64,000 nucleotides of DNA from Cloeon dipterum. Taxonomy: Eukaryota; Arthropoda; Insecta; Ephemeroptera; Baetidae. The number at the start of each line of letters is the position of its first letter. Position 1 is the stretch's first letter. Of this stretch, positions 49,760 to 61,100 are shown piece by piece. The stretch is taken from contig NC_088788.1 of the NCBI RefSeq assembly GCF_949628265.1, positions 28,258,335 through 28,322,334 on the forward strand. The letters are read 5' to 3'. The translations under genes were made by a program, and so were the position numbers. A model generated the notes under the pieces. That model did not search any database and was not told the DNA's origin. It was given only the letters and a program-made list of their open reading frames with translations.

Positions 49760-52700
49760 GTTTGTTGAAAATAAAAATAAAATGAAAATAAATGACCCTT
49801 TAAGCAGGCGGATGGAGTGACAAAACTTGTAAGTTTTAAATTTGGATTCTGTGTCGCAGATAAATGCGTGACAGCCGAGTCACATTTTTCCCGTCCGATT
49901 TTGGGCTTGTATCACTTAATAATAAAATCATATTTTACACGGGTGACATGTTTATCACTCCATTCATGCGGCGGCTAAATCAAAATAATCTGCGCCTCTC
50001 CTCTCGCACAATGCACGAAATTTGCCATAACTCAGCTAAAAGGCGGCTCTCAGAAACAGATTTTGCGTGCGAGAATATAGCGTACTGAGTCGTAATTTTG
50101 TGCGCGGTGACTCGTCTAAACGAACATAAAGTGTCCGTCTCCTCCTTATTTGGCAACCTAAAAAAGATTTAACCATAGCTAATGAGAGAAAATTTAACAC
50201 GTAAAGTTGATCTTTACATTGCTTAATGAATGTGCAAATTAAAGAGTTAAAAATGCATATTTTCTGACACTTGTATTATTTTTTTGTTGTTTTAGATTTT
50301 CGTCAAGATTGCGCCATTTACAACTACTAAAACCATACTTTAGAATTTGTATGAGGTTTTTTGTCTTATCAGCAGTAAAAAAATATGAGAATTAAAAATA
50401 CTCCCAAAACTAGTGATGCTTATCTTTTCCTCCTTCCGTGTTTGTCCTGTTTTTAAATTATATGTAAGCGCAGTGGCAATTTCTTATTTCCTCGCCAGGA
50501 CTGCGTGTAATGAGAACTAACGAGCAGGGAAGAGAGAAAGAGTAGTGCAACAGCGTCGTCGCCGGTTAATCAGCCCAGTCAGGAAAGCTGCACGCGTTCA
50601 AATTTATTTTCAAGGCTTTAGCCGCAGAGGTAACAAATGGTGAACGCTTTGTGTGGCATCAGCCAACTAGGAGACAATTTCACGCAGCCGGTCTGCCTAG
50701 TGTTTTCAACTTAAACATTGCTTAAGAGGTACGTTTTCTTCGCTTTGTCTCTTTTTTTTAGCTGGAATCAAGTCATTTAGTTAAGAACAGAGCTTAAGAA
50801 AATTGCTTCCTTATTTTTTTATTCTTGTAAAGAGCGTGAGAAATGGCAATGAGAAAGTGTTGCTCTCTAAATAGGTTGTAAATTTTTCATTTAACGTAAC
50901 GAATCCTAAACCAAAAGTACCGTCATTAATATAATTATTATATAGTAAAAATGGAACATCAAACTTTTCGATTTTTAGTGCTGTTTTCAAATTGATCTCA
51001 TTAAAGTTGAACTGAATTGTAAGTTTTAAATTGGCGTAGCATTTGAACATATTGAGGATAGCTGTCGATTGAGTCAAATGCGTGCTTAAAGTAATACAGT
51101 ATTGAGACCAGACAAAGTTGTTCATGGACTCGAAGAACCTTTCCTTCAGGAATTTAGCATGTTGATATCCCTGACATTTCTCATCTAAAATTATCATCTT
51201 GCTGTTTGATAAATGCGACTCATCAGTCAAAAGCTTCTCTCCAATTTACACTCTCACAAGTTTGCGGAGCCATAGTAACGACGCCAGAAGTGCATTCAAT
51301 TTCGCTTTTGCCTTGTTCCGAGAGTAGCACACGTAGAGGATTCATAATCATCTTTGAGGCGACAAGCAGGGGGAGTGTTCGCTCATCTGCAGAGTATGTA
51401 CTCTGGGTGTTCGAAGTGCGGCTGATTAAATGCGAGCAGGCAAATACAGAGGTGCGAGATAACAAAAGTTGTTGTTCCACGCTCCGGCATATAATTTACT
51501 ACAGCAGCTTCCATAACGCCCGCGCGCCGTAATAATGCACGCACACAGTAGCTGCGCACAAGACAAGATGAATTATAAAATATTGCACCCCCATGACGGT
51601 GCTCCAGCATTCTTTCACACGAAGATTACAACTTCCTACATAAATATTTTAACACACCGCGCCGAAAGACTCCCACTTTTCAGCTTTTTGTTTCCACCAC
51701 AATCATGTTTCAAATGCGCTTTCTGCAGCGTCAATCACACTTCCGTTTCTTTGCAACCTCAGAATTGCATTGAAATCAATTTCATTTGTAACAATTTTCG
51801 ATTTCACTTAAATGCGTTCAACCTTTGATGTCTTATGAGTATGTTAGTTCCGAAATGTCAAGTATTTTCCGGAAATTTTTAATCATGAGAGTACTCCACC
51901 CAGGATTAAAATAGAATTTTGACGTTTACCCGCGCCCGACAATTTTGAAATGGAAATATCGTGGGGGTTTGTGTGTCACCGTCAGCTCACAACTCCACAG
52001 ACCGTGCGAGCAGGCAATTCTTTATTTTTAGGCACTCCGCTCCAACCAAGCGAGGGTGGGTGGAAATAATGAGGAATGCGTTGGGCGCTCGCTCTGCGTG
52101 TCATCAGCGGCTGCCTTTTTCAATATTAAGCTGCTGCAGCGCGACACGCATCTGAAAGAGAAATTCATCACGTGCGTCCTCCACGCCATCAACTCAAATA
52201 ATTACTTTTAGCATGGGACGGTGAACGACGCAGCAGCGATGAAGGGAAACTGGATTGCGGCGTGAGCGATAGTAAAGGACTTTTTTACTTTATTTCAAAT
52301 TGGAAAATTTGGGATTTAAAAAAAAGGATACATATTATATAATAGCAAATTTACACCGGGCTTGGAATTTTACAGAGTGAACAAGAGGGGCGTGGAAAAC
52401 GAAATAGGCACACATATTATATTTGTTTAATTTTGGACAAATGTTTCCAATTTTATTTGAAAATTAACAAATCATGAACAAAAATAAGCTCTATGGAATT
52501 AAATTAAAACAGGTTCTTTTCTTGGTCATCAAATAAATAAACCGTCAAATCAATTTGGTAAGCTTTTAATAGTTTACAATCCACAACTTTGATTTACTGC
52601 TAATTCAGTAGCTGGTGCTGCTGCTGCTTTTGTCGTCTCTGCAATGTCTGAAAAGGAGACAAAGGCGCCGCTGTCGTGCCCAAATACATGCACGACACTT

Positions 52701-55628
52701 CACCTAGCACTTGTGCAACTTTGATTTAAGGTGCCTAATTAAAACAGGACGAAGTTAGTTTGGTGTGAGTGTCGCCGAGGTAACAGCTGCCAGCCTGCGC
52801 GCTTGGTTCACCTTTTCTCTCTCTCTCGCTCTCTGCCTGAGAATGCATGAACATCCGCGTAGCGAGTTGCCTTAATATTGCAGTATGTGCTTTCTGCAAA
52901 AGTCTGCGAGACGTCGTCCGCGTTTCAACTGCAGCAAACAGAAACTCGCTTCCCTAATTGGCAAACATCACAGCAGACAGAGCGCAGCTCGTTTCATTTA
53001 AAAGGAGAAGGATACAAAACACTTGTGATTTTTCTGTCTGTCAGCTCTGCAGCTTTTCATTCCACTTCAATTATTCATTATGGCTTGTGCATTCTGAAAA
53101 TGGTTAAGCTCAAGCTTTTATACGTTGATATGGTGAATAAATGCATTGAGAGGTTTCCAAAGAAAACACGAATTAAAAAAATTTGGTTGAAAAATCAGTA
53201 TTTATTTTAAAAGATATGCCGCGAAAACAGTTTTTTAGATATCCTCAAGATCGAAAAGAATTATTATTTTTCTTTTCATCTATGTTTGGGGCCCCTGAAA
53301 CTTCCACTAACACCAATAATCTGCTTCACCGCTCTGTATAAAATAGAAACTATCATAAGATAAAGTCAAAATTGTTCAATATCAGAAATTTTTCGACAAT
53401 AAAAGGTGAAAAATAATAATTTTTCCTATTCCTTGAGCTTTTTCCATTGCTTATGAAACAGCAAATTGTGGAAAAGCTATCAACAGGATCAATTTCCCAA
53501 AATAACTTTACCTCACTGAAGAATGAAGTGTCTCTGCTATCCTTGCTGAGGAACCCTAAAATCGATTATTCATCTTCATCTCTATTTGAGAGACATAAAA
53601 TTTTGCTACACTTTTGATAAATGTCTTTTAAACATCCTAGTGAAACAATGCTACCGATCCAGCAAGAAAAAAATCGACTGTTTCTCTCTTAGGTAGCTTC
53701 AGCCGTTTTCCCTAGATTTTTTTTTCATATTGTGTTGCCCGAGCTATTTCTAGCGAAGCTGCACCGCAAGACGCGTACGTCGAGGGGGCTGCATAATTCA
53801 CCCTGACAGCCCAGGAAGCGCTGGTTGGCCGGCAGGCAGGCGGCGCTGCATGAATGCAGCCGAAACCGCAAAACACGCGCCCTCCGCACGAAAATTTCCC
53901 GTCAGGAGCGTCGAGGGAGTTGTTCTGCGGTGGCCCGAAAACGAGATGGGCCCATAAATGTCGCACCTTTGTCTGCAGTTTTAAATTATATTTGGACGAG
54001 AGATTTTCCATTACGCGAGCGGCAGTAAACCATTTTGCCCGGCGACCGACGTCTTTCGCCGGATTTTACTCTTTATTAGCCGAGCTGCATCTCCCGTAAT
54101 TTACGGCCGGTCCAATTGACGCGCGCGTGGATTCTTTTCTGCGAATCGCATTTCGTTCAGCCGCTGTCTTTTCTATTTGCGGCCTAGCTAGCTGCGCCGC
54201 TATCAGCAAGCCCAGGTTTTATTGCCCATGTGCCATTACACATTTCATTAAGATAAAGCAGTAATGGATTTTGCAGCCGGCGAAATAAAAGAAATTAACA
54301 GCGCGTGTGTTCCTCCGCGTGCAAGGCCGATTTTTATTTTGCTATTTTACGCTTGCTTTTTAATTAGTTCGCGAACGGCGGATTTCTTTTCTAAATTCGG
54401 CGATAGCATGCGAAGATTACGCCGGCAGACGAGACCGGAGTAATTAATTGGACGTCGCTGAAGTTGCACCAGCATTTTTTACGTTTTCATGCGATAGAGT
54501 GTGTAGTACAAAACCACCGGTAGAAATTTTTCAATGTCACAAATTGACGGTTGGCCTCCATTTTCATGTGGGAATCAAACTGCAAGTGCCGACCACCATT
54601 TTTGTCTGGCATACTCGCTGACAAAATTTCTGTATGACCTTCAACAAGTGGAACATTTTGCGGAACAATCGATTAAATTGAATTTTTGCTCATGTTATAT
54701 GTATTATTGAATTTTGAGGTGCAAATCATGACAGTGACAACTAATAAGAATATGTATCTTTATATTAAATCATTCAAATGAAAATCGTGTAGAGAAACTT
54801 AATTAATCACATCATTGAATAATTTGATTATACAGTATATAATAAGAAACAGGAAATATTAATAGCTACAGATTAATTGAAAAATTAAAAATATTTCAAA
54901 CAGTTATTAAAATATATTTAATAATTATAAGGACACAGTTACTCTGGGTTTTAATTAATTGCAATGAAAAAATTTAAATTAATATTATGAAGAATTATTC
55001 TATTTTTAGAATTTATTGCAATAGTGGCTTAAAAATGGTTTAAGATAAGTCAACTTCAACGTAACGTCTTGGAACAAAAAGTTAGAAGGCGCAGAGCAAT
55101 TTCCTATCATCTTATCACATATATTAAAAGTCAGAAAGAACAAGAGTGTGATCGACGGGGGGCTGCATCAAATCATAATTCGCAGAGCAGCAGGTTGGAC
55201 GTGGTGCCGGCGCGTTATTAAGAAATTCACGATGAAAATTGGCGCAGCGCGGTCCCCTGATGCGGTGGAGGAGATTATTTTTCATCGGTATTTTCGCCTT
55301 GGAAGCAGCATTATCGAGGAGCTTTTATACGTTCGGAGAAAAAGGGCGCGGAGGGTGCGGCCTTAGTTGCAATGCGGGAGCTGGAGCAAAAGGGCGGGAG
55401 GTGCTGCCGACGAGGGTTATAAACGTTACATTAGCTGACAGGGGATTTAATTTCTATTTTCTCGCCGCGTCTGCTTGGCTTAATTTCAACACACACACAG
55501 CGAGAGGAATCTTTCCTACCGTATTATTCTTCAGACAGCTCCTTAATGAATTCCAGCACTATCTGCTCACTTTTTACCCGGCGCGGATACACCGAGCCAG
55601 AAACTCCGTCTTTTTTGTTTCCAAACAG
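49760..55628. other. Gene-free stretch
   Basis: No supported gene apart from the weak minus-strand frame at 50811-51198. A short CT run lies near 52818. GC-rich islands are at 51960-52140, 52740-52990 and 53740-54480; AT-rich blocks at 52280-52560 and 54660-55040. Confidence 0.45.
50811..51198 (-). CDS. Weak hypothetical ORF of about 128 codons
   Basis: In AT-rich DNA the minus strand has a frame open for about 147 codons between stops, with a first ATG at 51198. Composition is protein-like (mixed hydrophobic, charged and aromatic residues, no simple repeats). No motif, signal peptide or family is recognised and no splice or promoter signals support it. An open frame of this length can arise by chance in 64 kb. 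It may be a decayed gene or element fragment. Confidence 0.15.
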
Positions 55629-55721
55629 CAGCCGCTTGCAATTTCCCATTCTGGCTGCCTTGTATAATGAGAAAATGCTCGGAAATTCAAAACACACTCG
55701 CACTTTCCGACTCGCGGGAAA
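55629..55721 (+). other. Candidate 93-nt exon
   Basis: A strong acceptor (CTTTTTTGTTTCCAAACAG, AG at 55627-55628) and a consensus donor AA|GTGAGT bracket 93 bases. One frame is open throughout (starts S-R-L-Q-F-P-I-L-A-A-L-Y-N-E-K) and its phase in and out is the same. Its incoming phase fits the outgoing phase of the candidate exon at 49556-49749. No family is recognised and chance is possible. Confidence 0.18.
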
Positions 55722-57440
55722 GTGAGTCTGAGAGGAAGCACCCGTGAATGTCGTGGATTAGTAAAAAAACCTATGTTGTCGCTTTCATTAAAATTTCTAC
55801 TCGATTTATTACTGATATAACAAGCTAATCTTGGTGCTCAAATTTTCTAAATACATTTATTTAAATCTAATTTATAATATCCTGGTCATGGGAAGTAATT
55901 TTCAATTCTATGCAATTAAATAAAAACATAAAATTGAATCCATCTTGATATTAACGTGTGGGGGTGTGTGGAGGAGTCCAGAATGGAAAAGCATCTTTGC
56001 CTTAATTCTTAATCGTCTTTTAACTATTGTCTTAGTTGTAGCTTGTAGACTTTAATTTCATAGATAAGAGTAAGAATAGGAGGTGTAAAACTGTTACACA
56101 AATAAATCACAATTGCAAATATTACACATTAAACAATTCATCGCTTACAGCAAATAATTTATAACAAAAAGCTTTCCCCGGATCTGGGTCTATCAATCAT
56201 TATGTTTCCGCTTCTCTATCTTTTTCTCGCATTGAATTTCCTATTTGTAGTGAGTGTTTGGCATGACCGTCGACGAACAGGGTAGAAGGTTCAGTGCAGG
56301 TAACGCGCTTATCACACACTTACACTGCCCTCTACTCTACCGATTCGGGAGAATATGAACTAGACTTACGACCATAAGTGGCGGAGACTTCCACAAACGC
56401 AATTATTTTCATTGTAAGAGGCGTTCAAACGCGGGACACTTGGACAACTAAGGATGTTATTTCTATTAGGGTGCACTCTAAAGTGGGAAATATAAATTAA
56501 TTTTTCCCTAATTTGATAGGACGTGAGAAATGTTTTTGCGGCTAGTAAATTTTATCGACAAACTGAACATAAACACATAAGCCAAGAATATACAGGATTT
56601 GAAGGAATACATGACAATAAATTGTTGTTGCTCATCTCTTTGTATCAAAATAAAACGAACGAGACGATGGCCGGAAAAAAAGAGAATCACAGCAAACACA
56701 CAGAAGAAGAAAAATTCCTATAGCTCGATTTCGTTTTCTTTTGTGTGTGCACCATACTGAGATGGATGTATTTCAAAGAGTTACGACTATCTGACGAGTA
56801 TAAAGGATTTTTTATGTCGCCATGATTCTTTATAGATTAGGAGAGGACACATAAAGGATTATGTAACGCGCAGGTATAACATTCGTGCGCGTCCTCCTCC
56901 ACCTCCTCCTTTAAATAAAACGCAGCGGGTGTCCGATGTCGAATATTCTTCTTTTGAAAGTGTATCGTACACTTCTTCGCTCCTTTCTCGTGCGCTCGGT
57001 TAAATCTGTTGTGGAATGCCACGTACGTTTTTTTCTCTCGCTCTCGCTTGTATCCATTTCTCTAATCTCCGCATGCTGATGAGCATTTGTACGCATATTT
57101 CCCTCGGACTGATGCGCGAGCTAGACAACCAGCGGGAAGATGTTATTATAGAAGAAACGGCTTAAGCACTTCATTTAAATGGTGATTAAGTCCTTGACCA
57201 GAGCAGTGTTCTGGCCTAATCAATTTTACTCAGCAGGTAATTTATAATCACGCCTGTTTTCCTATTTTTATAAAGAGAAAGAAGTGAATTGCTTTCAGTG
57301 CCGCCGCTAGTGTGATGTCGTTAAAAATTAAGAGCATTGAGTATGGTAATATATGAGAGAAATTTTCCAGAATTACTTGATTCCTGCCGACTGTTAATTT
57401 GTGGTAGAAATTATGCTTAGCACTCAGCAATGAGATTTAA
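55722..57440. other. Intergenic or intronic, no gene seen
   Basis: AT-rich with scattered short open frames on both strands. No convincing coding or RNA feature. Confidence 0.5.
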
Positions 57441-57660
57441 GGCGGCGGCTGGCGCGAGACCGGCTTAGCGAAATTTTTTGCCCGGCGGCGGCTTGCCATT
57501 TTCACCGGCGGCTGGCGCGGCTGAAAATAATTTAAACATGAAGTTCGATATTGGGAATAAATGAAAACAGACAGAAAGTGAAGTTTGATAGTTTAAGGGC
57601 CGGAAGACATTTTGCGCATATAAATTTTTGACCTTTCTTCACCGGCGGCTGGCGTGGCTG
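57441..57660 (+). repeat. Dispersed GGCGGCTGGCG motif, three copies
   Basis: The 23-base units at 57501-57523 and 57638-57660 match at 22 of 23 positions, and a shorter copy (GGCGGCGGCTGGCGCG) is at 57441-57456. They are separated by unrelated AT-rich DNA. The role is unknown; local duplication of a binding site or transposon debris are options. Confidence 0.7.
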
Positions 57661-58079
57661 GCTGGGTGATGCTTATATCGTAAGAAAATGCTCAATCGCG
57701 TCAGATTGCCACTCATTAAATCGAGCTTCGTTCTAATTAATTGTCAAGCAAAAATCTATTACGTTCTAAACAAAGGAAATTAAGTTATTTTCTATTAAGA
57801 AAAACCCTCTTGAGCAACAAGGACACAAAGTATTATTGTTTTGTTCAAAGCGAGTGCATTTGGATTTTGACAGATAATTCAGCACTACAATACAATTCAG
57901 AGAAGAGTTTGGTGATTTGCAACTGTTCTGAACAAAGTTCTTGCTTTAGAACCGGCCTGTCTGAGTCTTCCAATCAATAATCCAAAAATTTGTCATCAAC
58001 TGCTGTAAGAAGATAAAAAGAATATAAATGTATTTTTTTGTAATAATATCCCCATTCCTAAATTAATTTAAAATTGGAG

Positions 58080-58182
58080 CCTTTGGCGAGCAAAAACGCT
58101 TGATGAAGTGTGAGAATACCGACACCGAGACCCTTGAAACTTTGAAAAAATTGAGAATTAACCCATGCAGTGAGAATGAAAT
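58080..58182 (+). other. Candidate exon with coding-like content
   Basis: The frame is open from 58065 and reads FGEQKRLMKCENTDTETL followed by KKLRINPCSENE up to a consensus donor (AT|GTAAGT at 58183). The acceptor (AG at 58078-58079) is weak, with its pyrimidine stretch about 25 bases upstream. An open frame of 79 codons also lies just upstream at 57741-57980. No family is recognised. Confidence 0.2.
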
Positions 58183-58189
58183 GTAAGTC

Positions 58190-61100
58190 CTAGCACTGCA
58201 ATCAGTCCCATCTTTGATTATAATTTATGGTGTTTCTTTTTCTTCGTAAATTTTGTACACTGTTTGTTCAATTATGACCAGTACACAGCACAAAAAGATT
58301 TCGTGAAATATGCAAAAGCCTTGCAGAATAATTTAAGAGTAAATCGCAACGAGGGAAAAATGAAAGGCACGAAGAGAGAAATTTTAATAAGGACCCCCAT
58401 AAAGTGTTGTATAATTGCGAGCGGCAGTCACACAGCGTTTAGCTCTGGGCGAGACGACCGACACTTTAGGCCGGAATATTTCATTTCTACACCGTCAGCG
58501 AAGATTTCCGTTTGCTGCACGAAAAATCCCCTTGGCGTAAACCACGATAAATTACTCGAGCGTGCATGTGTGCTGGAAGATCGGCGCGCGCGAATTTCTT
58601 TTCTCGTCGGCCAGAGCAACACTCGGGGCCGAGCACAGCGCGCAAGATGCAAAAAATGAGGCAACAAGGTGCTCACTCACCCGGGAGACCTTTACAGTTT
58701 TTATCCTGCTCTTTATGGTGCCATTTGAGCCATAAACAACTAGCTAGCTGGCGTTCAATCCCTCTGCGAAGGAACAGCAGGATCCAGCGCCACGCGAATA
58801 AAAATATTCCAGAGGCCCTCTCTGAATTATTGCAATATTTAGCTTTTTTAATGTTAATTTACGAGACGCGCGCAGCGAGATGAAGGCCCGCAAGCAGACG
58901 CTAATCCCCTTTGACAATTCATCAACTTGCCATCTTCCCCGTGTTCCACTGCGGCTGGCTCACTTTTCTACGAAATGTGCCGGCCCGGCCCGGCGCTCGC
59001 CGCATGGCTCTTTTATTATTCAAACATCTATTTGGCTCTCTGCGGTGGTGTGTGCTGTGCTCTCCTGAGAAATATTATGTTTTGAGATATTTTGAAACTC
59101 GCGCAGCGCACAACTTTGTACGCGATTTCTTCTTTACATTGACGCCACTTCATCTGTCTGTCCCGCCCGCTAACAAAGGGCGTCACTGAGAAACCGATCT
59201 TTTTGCTACTTTTTTATTACGTCAACGGTTATCTATTTATATTTACTTTATCTGTTTTTCACTCTTAATGATAAAAAATATTCATTCGTTGCTTGAAAAT
59301 GTTATTTTTAAAAAACGTTACAAGATGATTTTGAAAATTTAGTTTAATTTAAAGGGTGATTTTTCAATTTAAAATTAATAGTTAACTAAATCTTAAGATG
59401 CAGTAAAATTGCACGTGATAAAGAAATTAGAACAATTGGAGCGAATTTCTAACTATCTATTTTTTACTCTACTGTCTATAACATACGAAAGGATAAAAAT
59501 ATTATGCAATATAATTCAAACAAATTTTAGTGGAATAACAAGCTCAATTTTGTCTATGTAGAAATTTTTAGCTCGGAATTGACAGGGACGTCCTTGTTAA
59601 CCTTTTTATAAAACCAATTTTGCATTCCACAAGGGTCATGAAGAAATGCTATTTAAGCACCTTTAAAAATACGAATTTCTGCAATACATAAATTCTTTCA
59701 AACATTAAGTTAAGTAGTGGCGATTTTTATCAGTGCGGCTGCGTATGGTTTGATAGGGGAAGCAGTAATTATTTTTTTAATGTTTAAAAAGTTAAAACGA
59801 TATAATTTTTGCCTGGAAAAAACCATCCAGCGTTTAAATCAGCCAAATATGGAAGATTTAGATCATTACTTGTGAGGACACTGTCCGTTAGGACATTATA
59901 CTGGTATCTTTAAGTGCCTGCAACAATATGTGAAAATTGGGAGGAATTCCTCGTCTTTGTCACTTCTGAGTAAAAAGGCTTTGTCACTCAACAGATAATT
60001 CAAAATACTTCTTCAAATTAATGTGAAGGTTTACGTAGATACGGGTACCCTTCGATGTCAAACACCTGATACAAATTTTTTTCTGAGTCCAGTGGGATCA
60101 TAAAAATGGAAGTGCGAGAGTGCAAATCCAATTAACACAATTGAGCGAAGAGCTCTCGTTAAGATACTGATATTATTACCCCCCGCATATCTGTAGAGTG
60201 AAGGGTTGCTATTGCTACTTCGAATCATGAAACTGATTGGCCGCTAAATCATAAAAGTAACTCATTATCAATAATGCTGGTATGCAAAAAAGCTTGGAGA
60301 ACAGCGTGCCGAATAGAGTGCTTCAAAGTTATAGCGCACTTGGATGTTATGTTCGTTCGCAGGAAACGAGCGACAGACGTTCAATCCATCAGGTTTCTAC
60401 AGCTAAATTAGTCGTAATTTGAATACCGCGTGAGCGGCATGTGTGCTCAATTGATCGTTTTCTTTTGGGCACACTGCACTCACAATGTAAATAGTAAGAA
60501 TCGTCTTATCTAACGAATGAGCCATTAAAATAAATTAAATTCACAGCCGCCGCCGATATAGCGGCGGACGCACAAACAACACAATGCACGCTGAACCGGC
60601 GACCTTTTGTGCCGCGCCGCAGCTGATGGCATACACACTGCATACACCTGCTGGATCACCTCTATTTATGACGGTACATACATCAGCCAGCAAAACAAAG
60701 CAGCGACCAGCACTTCTTTAATTGTGTGGCCTGCCTACCCCTTCCATCACTCAGCAGCCCTTCTTCCTTCCTTTCTTTGCTTAATAGTTTTGTGTTAGTC
60801 CGATTGTCGGCCAATTTGTGTAAGATGATCGCGTCGCAGATGCTGCTGCCGGCACGGTTTCAACCCTTTGTCACATACGAGCGAGCATCGAATTTCGAGG
60901 GGCGGCCTCTGACAATCTGGACTGCAACGACAGATTGAAGGTAGGAAGACAATAGACGCAATTTCCGAGAATTCCATTATGCGCGAAATTTTTAAATTCT
61001 ACTATGTCCTTTTCACTGAACAAACAGGAGGTATAAACTCGTCAGTTTATCTCTTGAGAAAAATAAACGAGCAACAAAATTTATCCCTTTTATTTTGACT

